The notes under the pieces are model-generated. The model searched no databases. It had not been told where the DNA came from and saw only the letters and a list, made by a program, of their open reading frames with translations. Below are positions 1-8,519 of a DNA stretch of 64,000 bases, piece by piece. The stretch covers positions 372,001 to 436,000 of the forward strand of contig NZ_JBLFEN010000002.1 of the NCBI RefSeq assembly GCF_047345485.1, written 5' to 3'. The position numbers were made by a program, and so were the translations under genes. Source of the DNA: Jejuia sp047345485. GTDB taxonomy: Bacteria > Bacteroidota > Bacteroidia > Flavobacteriales > Flavobacteriaceae. The first letter of the stretch is position 1; each line of letters begins with the position of its first letter.

Positions 1-1
1 T

Positions 2-1156
2 TTATTAGGATTCCTGTTGAGCGACAATACCTTGAAGGGGAATTTTAACGTAAATTCAAACCTATTTAAAGTCAGTGATTTTATGTCTGAAGATGAAACT
101 GTCTCAGAAGACAATAAAACCACAACAGACGAAGCGTCTCTTAAAATACCAAAGTTTTTGGATTGTACCATAAATGCAAATGCGAAAAACGTAGTTTATG
201 ACAATTTAAATCTTAAAAACGTTACAGGAACACTATTTATAAAAGAGCAAAAGGCAGCATTACAAAATATGACCTCATCACTTTTTGATGGTAAATTAGC
301 CATTAGTGGTGCAGTCTCTACAAAAGACGAAACCCCTGTTTTCGATTTAAAATTAGGCGCACAAGATTTTGATATTGCCCAGTCGTTTAAAGGCATGGAA
401 TTACTGCAAAACTTAGCCCCAATTGCAAAATTATTACAAGGTAAACTTAATACAACTTTAAGCCTTTCGGGAGCTTTAGATAACGAGTTTTCGCCTATAA
501 TGAGTTCTGTATCTGGTGATGCCTTGGCAGAATTATTAACTACGCAAATTAATACCCAAGATGGGTTACTGAGTAAACTAGAAAGTTCTTTAAACTTTAT
601 AGATTTTGATAAATTAGATTTAAAAGATGTGAAAACAAAACTAGATTTTGCCGACGGAAAAGTAGCAGTAAAACCTTTTGATTTTAAATATAAAGATATA
701 AACATTGAGGTTTCTGGCGCTCATGGTTTTGATAAAACACTAAACTATAACGCCGTATTTAATGTACCTGCAAAATATTTGGGAAGTGAAGTAAACCGAT
801 TAATAGGAAAAATAAATGATGCGGAAGTAAATAATATTACTGTACCAGTAACGGCTAATATTTCTGGAATTTTTACAAATCCAACGGTTAAAACAGACTT
901 AACAAGTGGTGTAAAAAACTTAACCAATCAACTTATTGAAATTCAGAAACAAAAATTATTAAATCAAGGCAAAGACAAGGTTAAAGATTTAATTGGAGAC
1001 GTTATTGGTGGTAATAAAACTAAGACTGATTCCATTAAAAAAGAGCAAAATAACACCGTTAGCGATGTGCTTACTGATATTTTAAAATCTAAAAAACCAC
1101 AAGACACCACAGAAACAGAAACAGAAACAGAAACAAAATCTACCGAAAAAAAGTGA
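2..1156 (+). CDS. AsmA-family inner-membrane protein, C-terminal part (5' truncated by window edge)
   Basis: The frame is open to the left edge, so the true start lies outside the window; the first possible start codon (TTG at 17) is inside the protein. The visible part has the alternating hydrophobic/polar beta-strand pattern and repeated 'F.G.L..SG..S' type segments of the AsmA/TamB-like C-terminal region, followed by a Lys-rich tail. AsmA-like proteins are envelope proteins thought to act in lipid transport or outer-membrane homeostasis. The tail holds a Thr-Glu repeat encoded by a hexanucleotide array. The stop at 1154-1156 directly follows a run of seven A. In the next frame the coding pattern continues to 1221 with a typical AsmA end (see findings), so this end may be a frameshift. 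Confidence 0.75.
   Translation, partial: LLGFLLSDNTLKGNFNVNSNLFKVSDFMSEDETVSEDNKTTTDEASLKIPKFLDCTINANAKNVVYDNLNLKNVTGTLFIKEQKAALQNMTSSLFDGKLAISGAVSTKDETPVFDLKLGAQDFDIAQSFKGMELLQNLAPIAKLLQGKLNTTLSLSGALDNEFSPIMSSVSGDALAELLTTQINTQDGLLSKLESSLNFIDFDKLDLKDVKTKLDFADGKVAVKPFDFKYKDINIEVSGAHGFDKTLNYNAVFNVPAKYLGSEVNRLIGKINDAEVNNITVPVTANISGIFTNPTVKTDLTSGVKNLTNQLIEIQKQKLLNQGKDKVKDLIGDVIGGNKTKTDSIKKEQNNTVSDVLTDILKSKKPQDTTETETETETKSTEKK
1109..1132 (+). repeat. Hexanucleotide microsatellite (ACAGAA x4) in the AsmA-like gene
   Basis: Four perfect in-frame copies of ACAGAA encode a Thr-Glu repeat just before the C-terminus. Because the unit is six bases, gain or loss of copies would keep the frame. Confidence 0.85.
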
Positions 1157-1221
1157 TAAAAAATGTATTAGGCGGTTTATTAGGAGGGAAAAAAAAGAAA
1201 GTTAAGGATACTGTAAATTAA

Positions 1222-1742
1222 GTTTAGTTATTTAAATTAAACATTACATTTTTTTAAAATCAATATCTAGTATTTCTTGACATTCTAAAAAAAATCATCG
1301 AACTTCGTTTAACATTGGATATAAGTTGTTAGAACGACGTATATCCATTAGATCGTTAAACGAACCTCTCCAATAACCCCAAAAAAATTCCCATACAAAC
1401 TTAAATAACACACTGCCCTCAATTAAAGATTGAAGCGGCATCCCTTCTTATTGACTTAGAAAATACGTCTACTTTTAGAAGGGGCATCTAACTGTGATAC
1501 CGCCTGTAGGCAGGTACCAAATTTCTTGATACAATATGCTTTTTTTGTATTGGCAGAACTATAAATACGATAACTTAATTTAACTCAAAAATGATCAAAA
1601 ACAGTCTAAAATCGCAAAAAAAACGTCGTTTTTTATCGATTTTGATACTTTTTTGACAAAAAACGTTCATTTCTTAGGAAATCTCGATTATAAGTTTAAG
1701 TTATATTTATGTTTAATTATAAATTATAATTCAGGATAATAT
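1222..1742. other. 521-bp gap with nested inverted repeats and a degraded repeat copy
   Basis: No gene seen. There is a two-step hairpin: outer arms TTCGTTTAAC (1304-1313) and GTTAAACGAA (1355-1364), inner arms TGGATATA (1316-1323) and TATATCCA (1340-1347), all perfect and without a T-tract. At 1428-1446 the sequence GATTGAAGCGGCATCCCTT matches part of the dispersed repeat at 54155-54241. A GC-rich imperfect palindrome around GCCTGTAGGC lies at 1498-1516. Nearer the sigma gene, A-rich arms AAAAAACG/CGTTTTTT (about 1618-1634) form another inverted repeat, and a -7-like TATATTTA lies at 1702-1709. Confidence 0.6.
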
Positions 1743-2606
1743 ATGAGGCAATTAAAAATCACGAAACAAATTACCAACAGAGCATCTAAATCGTTAGACA
1801 AATACCTACAAGACATTAGTAAGCTATCCATGGTTACCGCCGAGGAAGAAGTGGAATTGGCGCAACGGATAAGGGAAGGCGATCAAAAAGCGTTAGATAA
1901 ATTGGTAACGGCTAATTTAAGATTTGTGGTTTCGGTTGCTAAACAATACCAAAACCAAGGCTTGACACTATCTGATTTAATTAACGAAGGTAATGCAGGA
2001 TTGGTAAAAGCAGCAAAGCGTTTTGATGAAACCCGTGGTTTTAAATTTATAAGTTATGCGGTATGGTGGATACGTCAAGCTATTTTACAAGCTATTGCAC
2101 AACAGGCTAGAATAATACGCTTACCTTTAAATAAAATTGGATCTATTAATAAAATTAGAAAAGCGTACTCTTACCTAGAACAAACACATGAACGCGAACC
2201 TGATGCGCATGAAATTGCTAAAAATTTAGATTTAAGCGTTAGTGATGTGCAACAATCTATGAGTGTTTCGGGCAGACATTTATCAATGGATGCACCTTTT
2301 CAAGAGGGAGAAAATTCTAATTTATACAACGTTATACAGTCTGATGAATCTCCAAGACCTGATGCTAATTTGATAAAAAAATCGCTAAATATTGAGGTTA
2401 ATCGTGCCTTAAACACATTATCTGAAAATGAGGCGCATGTTATTAAACACTTTTTTGGTATTAATATTAAGCAACCTGAGACCTTACAAGAGATTGGGGA
2501 TAAAATAGGTTTAACTAGAGAACGCGTACGACAAATAAAAGAAAAAGGCATTAGAAGGCTTAGAAATACTAACAAGAGTATGGTTTTACGAACATATTTG
2601 GGTTAG
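1743..2606 (+). CDS. Sigma-70 family RNA polymerase sigma factor, RpoD/SigA type (probable divergent paralogue)
   Basis: 287 residues, the short Bacteroidetes form without a long region 1. Visible parts in order: region 1.2 (KYLQDISKLSMVTAEEEVELAQRI), region 2 with NLRFVVSVAKQYQNQGL, the -10 binding helix RGFKFISYAVWWIRQAI, region 3, and region 4 with the helix-turn-helix LQEIGDKIGLTRERVRQIKEKGIRRL. ATG at 1743 matches the family start (MRQLKITKQ). From my knowledge of the very conserved flavobacterial RpoD, this copy differs at many normally invariant places (for example region 4 reads LSENEAHVIKHFFGIN where LTPREADV..LYFGL is usual). I therefore infer a second, group-2-like factor rather than the housekeeping one. 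It precedes an equally divergent bS21 gene. Confidence 0.85.
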   Translation: MRQLKITKQITNRASKSLDKYLQDISKLSMVTAEEEVELAQRIREGDQKALDKLVTANLRFVVSVAKQYQNQGLTLSDLINEGNAGLVKAAKRFDETRGFKFISYAVWWIRQAILQAIAQQARIIRLPLNKIGSINKIRKAYSYLEQTHEREPDAHEIAKNLDLSVSDVQQSMSVSGRHLSMDAPFQEGENSNLYNVIQSDESPRPDANLIKKSLNIEVNRALNTLSENEAHVIKHFFGINIKQPETLQEIGDKIGLTRERVRQIKEKGIRRLRNTNKSMVLRTYLG

Positions 2607-2706
2607 ATTTAAAACAAAAAATCTAATATATTAGGTTTTTATAATTTAAAGTGTGAAATTTGCAAACCTTTTTTAGGAAAGCTTAAAAAATAAAATAAAT
2701 ATATTC

Positions 2707-2901
2707 ATGTTAAAGATTATAGTAAAAGACGGTGAAAATATAGAGCGCGCTTTAAAACGTTACAAGCGTAAGCATAGAAATATTAAAGTAATGCAAAATT
2801 TAAGAGAAGGACAGTATTTTACTAAGCCATCTATTAAAAGACGTCGTGAAGTACAGAAAGCGGCTTATATACAAAATTTAAGAGATCAAGAAGATATATA
2901 G
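2707..2901 (+). CDS. rpsU: Small ribosomal subunit protein bS21 (probable divergent paralogue)
   Basis: 64 residues with the bS21 pattern: V.DGENIERALKRYKRK near the N-terminus and KPS..RR..VQKAAYIQNLRD near the end. bS21 binds the 30S platform; in Flavobacterium it takes part in hiding the anti-Shine-Dalgarno sequence. The middle (KHRNIKVMQNLREGQYF) departs from the usual FDK.G..RQLRARQ of the family. The usual neighbours of rpsU in this group (xerC, hpf) are missing. No Shine-Dalgarno sequence sits at a functional distance; the only AGGA is about 30 bases upstream. It follows the sigma gene by 100 bp, so the two may be cotranscribed. Confidence 0.85.
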   Translation: MLKIIVKDGENIERALKRYKRKHRNIKVMQNLREGQYFTKPSIKRRREVQKAAYIQNLRDQEDI

Positions 2902-2924
2902 GTCTTAATCTCTACATAATATTG

Positions 2925-2958
2925 AAAACCCATTTACTTTTTTTAGTAAATGGGTTTT
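2925..2958 (+). terminator. Rho-independent terminator after rpsU
   Basis: Perfect 14-bp stem AAAACCCATTTACT (2925-2938) / AGTAAATGGGTTTT (2945-2958) with a T-rich loop, 24 bp past the stop codon. Confidence 0.85.
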
Positions 2959-2999
2959 ATAGTTTGTAAGCTTTTAGAATTTATAGCTACAAATACCCT

Positions 3000-3623
3000 A
3001 TGATACTTGTTTATTTATTTATAGGAATTATCGCTGCGATTTTAAGTGCACTACCCCTTGGAGCATCAAACATTGCTGTTATAAACACAACACTTAAAGA
3101 AAATGCTAAACAAGCTTTTAAAATTGCAATTACTGCTGGTATAGCAGAGGTACTACTTTCATATTATGCATTAGACTGCAATAAAGCTATTACACTTTTT
3201 TTTGATGATAACTTATGGGTACAAACTACTGTAGTATTGTTACTTTTTACTGCCGGTAGCTATTTGTTTTTTAAGAAGCAAACAAATAAAACAGCAAAAA
3301 AAAGTAAACTAGCACAATCTAAATACGCTACTGGTTTTTTATTGGGTATTATAAATCCTCCTGTTTTAATTTATTGGGTAATTGCCTTTGGAGTATTAAA
3401 TAATAACGACTTTATGCTGTCTTTACAGTCGTCGATTCTCGTATTGTTCTTGTTTTTTGCTGGTGTGTATATAGGCAAGTTGGTAACGCTTTATGCTTAC
3501 AGTAAAATGAGCGTTATTATTAAACATAAAGTGACTAATATTACGCAAACATTAAATAGAGTTACAGGTGTATTATTAATAATTATCGGACTTATACAAA
3601 GCACACAACTTTACCTTCTGTAA
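3000..3623 (+). CDS. LysE-family amino-acid exporter-like membrane protein
   Basis: 207 residues with about six hydrophobic segments. The N-terminus (FIGIIAAILSALPLGASNIAVINTTL) is the LysE/RhtB start, where P..G..N is the conserved opening, and a GFLLGIINPPVLIYW segment lies in the middle. These proteins sit in the inner membrane and export amino acids or related small molecules; the substrate cannot be read from the sequence. ATG at 3000 is 41 bp after the rpsU terminator, so it is likely its own unit. Confidence 0.75.
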   Translation: MILVYLFIGIIAAILSALPLGASNIAVINTTLKENAKQAFKIAITAGIAEVLLSYYALDCNKAITLFFDDNLWVQTTVVLLLFTAGSYLFFKKQTNKTAKKSKLAQSKYATGFLLGIINPPVLIYWVIAFGVLNNNDFMLSLQSSILVLFLFFAGVYIGKLVTLYAYSKMSVIIKHKVTNITQTLNRVTGVLLIIIGLIQSTQLYLL

Positions 3624-3660
3624 TTTATAACAACAGTTGGCATTACCAAAACAACACTAA

Positions 3661-4455
3661 TTAAAGTACTGAAATATTTACTACTAAGCCTTCATTAGCC
3701 CGCACATTAAATACAGTATCATCTTCAAAAATAAGGTATTGTCCTTTTACACCAACTAATTTACCTTGATAAGACAATTCCTTTTTAATATTTAAACTTT
3801 TGGGCTTTTCTGGATATTTATGTACAGGAAATTCTAAATTTGTTTCACTATTATGCGCTATAAAATACGCTTTGGCTTCATCTGGAATAAATGATTTTAA
3901 GCGTTCTCGCCATTCTAATAGATTTTCGTCTTCAATATCATTCTTTAACATTTTTCGCCAATTGGTTTTATCGCCCACATGATTTTTTAAAGCTACCTCT
4001 GTAATACCTGCTAAATATCGGTTTGGCACTTCAACAATTTCAATAGCTTCATGCGCTCCTTGGTCTATCCACCTAGTGGGCACTTGTGTTTTTCGGGTTA
4101 CACCTACTTTTACGTTACTAGAATTTGCCAAATACACAATGTGTGGTTGTAATTGTACTCTTTTTTCGTATTCTAAATCACGATCTTCTTTATCCAAATG
4201 TGCTGTACTTAATTCTGGGCGCATAATCCAATCGCCAGCTCTGGCTGTATCAAAAAAACACTGTTTATCAAAACCTTGTCGATAAATTGGTTTATCCAAA
4301 CCACAATTCAAGCATTGAAACTTTACAAATTCTAATTTTAAAAATTTATTTAGCAATTGGTTGATGTTAATGAAGTCATTATCAAACACTAAATAATATT
4401 GAATAGGGTTTGAAAATTCAGTTTCCATTTTCCTTAAAACACCTTGGTAGGTCAT
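3661..4455 (-). CDS. DUF2797 family protein
   Basis: 265 residues from the ATG at 4455 (MTYQGVLRKM, the usual family start). The frame is open to 4506, but that would overlap the divergent neighbour. A CLNCGLDKPIYRQGFDKQCFFD segment suggests a metal site (C..C and a later C). VYLANSSNVKVGVTRKTQVPTRWIDQGA resembles the core of GIY-YIG-like folds in this family. The molecular function is unknown. The gene converges with the LysE-type gene (37 bp apart) and diverges from the GH3 gene. Confidence 0.75.
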   Translation of the reverse strand: MTYQGVLRKMETEFSNPIQYYLVFDNDFININQLLNKFLKLEFVKFQCLNCGLDKPIYRQGFDKQCFFDTARAGDWIMRPELSTAHLDKEDRDLEYEKRVQLQPHIVYLANSSNVKVGVTRKTQVPTRWIDQGAHEAIEIVEVPNRYLAGITEVALKNHVGDKTNWRKMLKNDIEDENLLEWRERLKSFIPDEAKAYFIAHNSETNLEFPVHKYPEKPKSLNIKKELSYQGKLVGVKGQYLIFEDDTVFNVRANEGLVVNISVL

Positions 4456-4499
4456 ATTAAAAAAAGTATTATTTTTAAAAAAATAAAGATAGTGTAAAT

Positions 4500-6014
4500 A
4501 TGCCAATCCCTTTAGTTAATTCCATTGCGTCATGGTTTCTTAAGAAACGATTTCATCAAATAGAATTATTTCTAAAATACCCTAACGAAGTACAAAATGA
4601 GCTACTGCTAAATTTAATTAGTTTTGCAAAAAACACTCAAATTGGCAAACAACATGATTTTGCTTCTATTAAAGATTACAACACCTTTGCCGAACGTGTA
4701 CCTATTAAAAATTATGATGGTTGGCAAGATTGTATAGAACGCTCAAGACGAGGCGAAAACAATATTTTTTGGCCTACGCCTATTAAATGGTTTGCAAAAT
4801 CTAGTGGTACTACAAGAGCTAAGAGTAAATTTATACCTGTAAGCGAAGAATCTTTAGAAAAATGCCATTATGCAGCTAGCAAAGATTTGTTGTGCATGTA
4901 CTTAAATAACAACGAACACTCACAACTTTTTACAGGTAAAAGCTTAAGGCTTGGTGGTAGTAAAGAACTATACAAGGAGAATGGAACCGTATTTGGAGAT
5001 TTATCTGCCATACTTATTGATAATATGCCCTTTTGGGCAGAGTACAGCAGTACACCAAGCAATAAGGTATCTTTAATGAGCGATTGGGAACATAAAATGC
5101 AAGCTATTGTAAATGAAACTATAAATGAAAATGTTACCAGTTTAGCAGGTGTACCATCATGGATGTTAGTACTTCTAAATAACGTTTTAGAAACCACAGG
5201 TAAAGAAAGTCTACACGACATTTGGCCAAATTTAGAAGTCTATTTTCATGGTGGTGTTAGTTTTGTACCTTATAAAGATCAGTATAAAAAAATACTACCT
5301 AAAAAGAGTTTTAAATATTACGAAATATACAATGCTTCCGAAGGTTTTTTTGCTATTCAAGATCAAAACAATTCTGATGAATTATTGCTTATGCTAGATT
5401 ATGGTATTTTTTATGAGTTTATACCTATTGATATCTACGCTACTTCAAAAGAAAAAGCAATTCCTTTAAGTGATGTTGAATTGAAAAAAAACTACGCTGT
5501 TATCATCACTACTAATGCAGGGTTGTGGCGTTATAAAATTGGTGATACTGTTAGGTTTACCTCATTAGATCCTTATCGTCTTAAAATTACAGGTAGAACT
5601 AAACATCATATTAACGTTTTTGGAGAAGAGTTAATTATTGAAAACGCAGAGACCGCTTTAAAAAAAGTGTGTAAACGTACTAAAGCCGAAATTATAGATT
5701 TTACAGCTGCACCAATTTTTATGGAAGGCAAGGAAAAAGGCGCTCACGAATGGTTAATAGAGTTTAAAACACCACCAAAAGACATCAATTACTTTAATGA
5801 GTTATTTGATAATGCCTTAAAATCTTTAAACTCTGATTATGAAGCTAAACGTTATAATAACATCACACTAAACAAACCTACCATAAATATTGCAAGACCT
5901 CAATTATTCCATGATTGGTTAAAACAAAATGACAAATTAGGTGGACAACATAAAGTACCAAGACTTTCCAACACGAGAGACTACCTTGACGATTTACTAA
6001 AATTAAATTACTAA
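4500..6014 (+). CDS. GH3 family protein (auxin-responsive GH3-like acyl-adenylating enzyme)
   Basis: 504 residues, the usual length of bacterial GH3 proteins. The adenylating-enzyme phosphate loop is seen as WFAKSSGTTRAKSKFIPVS (about residues 101-119). Further matches are GVPSWMLVLL, EVYFHGG, YNASEGFFAIQ, and GLWRYKIGDTVRFTSLDPYRLKITGRTKHHINVFGEELI near the C-terminal domain. Plant GH3 enzymes conjugate amino acids to acyl acids such as auxin through an acyl-adenylate. The substrate of Bacteroidetes members is not established. It has no obvious operon partner. Confidence 0.85.
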   Translation: MPIPLVNSIASWFLKKRFHQIELFLKYPNEVQNELLLNLISFAKNTQIGKQHDFASIKDYNTFAERVPIKNYDGWQDCIERSRRGENNIFWPTPIKWFAKSSGTTRAKSKFIPVSEESLEKCHYAASKDLLCMYLNNNEHSQLFTGKSLRLGGSKELYKENGTVFGDLSAILIDNMPFWAEYSSTPSNKVSLMSDWEHKMQAIVNETINENVTSLAGVPSWMLVLLNNVLETTGKESLHDIWPNLEVYFHGGVSFVPYKDQYKKILPKKSFKYYEIYNASEGFFAIQDQNNSDELLLMLDYGIFYEFIPIDIYATSKEKAIPLSDVELKKNYAVIITTNAGLWRYKIGDTVRFTSLDPYRLKITGRTKHHINVFGEELIIENAETALKKVCKRTKAEIIDFTAAPIFMEGKEKGAHEWLIEFKTPPKDINYFNELFDNALKSLNSDYEAKRYNNITLNKPTINIARPQLFHDWLKQNDKLGGQHKVPRLSNTRDYLDDLLKLNY

Positions 6015-6146
6015 GCGTTTTTTATTGTCAGAATAGCCTCTAAAACAGTGCCTTAACGATTTTTAGAGACTATTTATCTAAAAATATTTGTAGAACTTAA
6101 CTAATCAATACATTTAACTTCAACTAAACCTTAAAACCCTCAAAAT

Positions 6147-7748
6147 ATGAAGATTAATGTATTCATATTATCCCTGTTATCCTTCTATTTTCTTTATAGT
6201 CAAGAATCATCAAATTTAATCGTTGAAAACGATATTAATAATTTGGACTACTCAACTATATCTATTGAAATAGATAACAACGGCTTTAATTTCGAAATTC
6301 TAGACACTGGTATTAATTCCAAATACTCAGAATTTGGTTCAGGTTTTTTTATGGATAAACTTATAATGGTATCCTCAAAAAAAATTGGTGCACTTGCTAG
6401 AGTTGATCCAAATACAAATGAAGCTTACAAAGATTTATTTTGCTTAGATATCAATAAAAACGGAAGCTTAAGTTCTCCTTTATTATTCTCAAGAATATTA
6501 AATACGAGTAATAATGAAGACCAATTAACGTTTACTCCTGATCAAAAAACCGTTTTTTTTACGAGAAGTGACAAAAATAACGCTTTGGTATACAAATTAT
6601 ACAAGGCCAATTTGGAAGAAGGTTCTCATGGCAATTGGATAAATCATAAGTTATTACCAATTAATACAAATGGTGCTTCAATAGAAAATCCGTTTGTTGA
6701 TCCTAAGGGTGAAAAAATTTATTTCTCTTCAAATAGAAGCGACTCGTATGGTGGTTACGATATTTATGTTGCTGATATAAATAATGATGGCACTTTAGGA
6801 CCAGTAACTAATTTAGGCCCTAACGTAAACACGCCTTTAGATGAAAAGTATCCATCTCTTTCTTTAGATGGGATATATTTATATTTTTCTTCAAACGGAC
6901 ACCAAAACATAGGTGGTTATGATATTTTTGTAAGTAGAATTCTTGAAAAAGGTGTAAAAGCACCCCGTAATATGGGTAACACTATAAACACCCCTTATAA
7001 TGAAGTAGCATATTTTTTAGCCGCTAGAAACAAAGCTTATTTATCATCTGATAGACCAAGCGGAAAAGGGAGTTACGACTTGTATGCTGCTATAAATAAC
7101 GAAATAAAACAATCTTTAAAAGGAGTCGTTTCGCATTCTAAAAGTAAAATAAACTTACCCAATACAACAGTTATTTTAAAAGACGAAGACGGCAATGAAG
7201 TTGCTAAACAACTTACAGATAAAAATGGTGGTTTTGTTTTTGATGTTTTACCTTTTGAAGAATATACGATAAGTACAGAAAAAGACGGTTATGTAAATAA
7301 AACCTCTAATTTTAGTGCTAGTAAAGGTTTTGAAACTACCTACTCTAAAAATTTAGAACTAGATACCACTGCACCAAAAATTGAAAAGGTTAATAATAAC
7401 CTAGCAATAGTTATAGAAAACATCTATTTTGATTCTGCAAAATGGAGTCTTAAACAGGAATCTCATATTTCACTAGATAAAATTGTTAGTGTTTTAACTA
7501 AACACCCAGAAATAAAATTATCTATAAACGCTCATACTGATAATAAAGGTAGAGCGTCTTATAACATGAATTTATCAAAAAAACGTGCTGCATCTGCTTT
7601 ACAGTTTCTAGTTGAAAATGGAATTAATAAAAATAGACTAGAATTTAAAGGCTTTGGCGAACTAGAACCAAAAATAGATTGTAAATCAAATTGTACAGAC
7701 CAAGATTTACAAGAAAACAGACGTGTAGAATTTATTATTTTAAATTAA
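6147..7748 (+). CDS. OmpA-family outer-membrane protein with PD40 beta-propeller repeats
   Basis: 533 residues. Signal peptide MKINVFILSLLSFYFLYSQ. PD40-type repeats follow, with ENPFVDPKGEKIYFSSNR, YPSLSLDGIYLYFSSNG and AYLSSDRPSGKGSYDLY (about 175-310). Then comes a carboxypeptidase-regulatory-like Ig domain (about 320-405) and a C-terminal OmpA domain (about 425-533) with IYFDSAKWSL, NAHTDNKGRASYNMNLSKKRA and ENRRVEFIILN, which binds peptidoglycan. The architecture is that of PorE-like proteins of flavobacteria, which are often paired with a PorP/SprF protein. No PorP/SprF gene is adjacent, so a type IX secretion role is only a possibility. Confidence 0.85.
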   Translation: MKINVFILSLLSFYFLYSQESSNLIVENDINNLDYSTISIEIDNNGFNFEILDTGINSKYSEFGSGFFMDKLIMVSSKKIGALARVDPNTNEAYKDLFCLDINKNGSLSSPLLFSRILNTSNNEDQLTFTPDQKTVFFTRSDKNNALVYKLYKANLEEGSHGNWINHKLLPINTNGASIENPFVDPKGEKIYFSSNRSDSYGGYDIYVADINNDGTLGPVTNLGPNVNTPLDEKYPSLSLDGIYLYFSSNGHQNIGGYDIFVSRILEKGVKAPRNMGNTINTPYNEVAYFLAARNKAYLSSDRPSGKGSYDLYAAINNEIKQSLKGVVSHSKSKINLPNTTVILKDEDGNEVAKQLTDKNGGFVFDVLPFEEYTISTEKDGYVNKTSNFSASKGFETTYSKNLELDTTAPKIEKVNNNLAIVIENIYFDSAKWSLKQESHISLDKIVSVLTKHPEIKLSINAHTDNKGRASYNMNLSKKRAASALQFLVENGINKNRLEFKGFGELEPKIDCKSNCTDQDLQENRRVEFIILN

Positions 7749-7759
7749 TGCTAGTTGAT

Positions 7760-7802
7760 AAAACTCGACGAATAGATAAAGCGCATACGCTTTTGGAGTT
7801 TT
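7760..7802. repeat. Nested hairpin in the 7749-7999 intergenic gap
   Basis: Outer arms AAAACTC (7760-7766) / GAGTTTT (7796-7802) enclose a second hairpin AAAGCG-CATA-CGCTTT (7778-7793). A further pair GACGAA/TTCGTC spans about 7767-7817. It is richer in GC than its surroundings and lies just after the OmpA gene, but has no terminal T-tract. It looks like a structured intergenic element and is single-copy in this window. Confidence 0.5.
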
Positions 7803-7999
7803 AACGAGTAATTCGTCTTATGGTCTAAAAAACTAAACATCGGTTTGCTGAAACCTTAGAGTACGCCTACTTTTGAAGTGTAAATATAAAAACTATACCA
7901 AAAAAATTATATATTAATTAATGTCCATTAAAATATACCGCGCCAATAGGCGTGGTTTTTTTTGTTCAAAATCTAGTATCTTTATTAAAAATTAATATC

Positions 8000-8515
8000 A
8001 TGAAATTCAAAATCACTACTATTTTACTTTTAACGGTTTTATGTTTTAGCTTAAAAGGATATACACAAGAAACCCAAAATGATTTTTGGAAAAACGTAAG
8101 ATTTGGCGGAGGCTTAGGTTTAAATATTGGTAATGGTTTTTTTGGGGCAACTATTGCACCAAGCGCAATTTATCAATTTAATAATCAATTTGGATTAGGT
8201 GTAGGGCTAAACGCTACATTTAATAATCAAAGAGATGTGTTTAAAACTACAATTTTAGGTGGTAGTGTTATAGGGCTTTACAATGTAATTCCACAAATAC
8301 AACTATCTACCGAGTTAGAGCAAGTTAATGTAAGTAGGCGGTTTGATATTAGAACAAACTTACAAGACGATAATTTTTGGTCTACAGCATTACTCTTAGG
8401 TGCTGGATACCGCAGCGGAAATGTAGTTTTTGGCGTAAGGTATAATGTATTACACGATAGTGAAAAAAGTATTTATATAGACCCTTGGATACCCTTTGTT
8501 CGCTTTTTCTTTTAA
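8000..8515 (+). CDS. Small outer-membrane beta-barrel protein, function unknown
   Basis: 171 residues from the ATG at 8000. An upstream in-frame start at 7952 would place 16 residues ahead of the signal peptide MKFKITTILLLTVLCFSLKGYTQ, so 8000 is preferred. The mature part has alternating amphipathic strands (FGGGLGLNIGNGFFGATIAPSAIYQF, LGVGLNATFN, LLLGAGYRSGNVVFGVRYNV) and ends in aromatic residues (FVRFFF), the usual signal for barrel insertion. The family is common in flavobacteria, but I know of no demonstrated role. Confidence 0.7.
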   Translation: MKFKITTILLLTVLCFSLKGYTQETQNDFWKNVRFGGGLGLNIGNGFFGATIAPSAIYQFNNQFGLGVGLNATFNNQRDVFKTTILGGSVIGLYNVIPQIQLSTELEQVNVSRRFDIRTNLQDDNFWSTALLLGAGYRSGNVVFGVRYNVLHDSEKSIYIDPWIPFVRFFF

Positions 8516-8519
8516 TAGT

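Noticed and set aside
196..705. Minus-strand open frame of 169 codons inside the AsmA-like gene
   Set aside because: It is antisense to a clear coding region, and the Ser/Phe-rich translation is what a shadow frame of A/T-rich genes gives.
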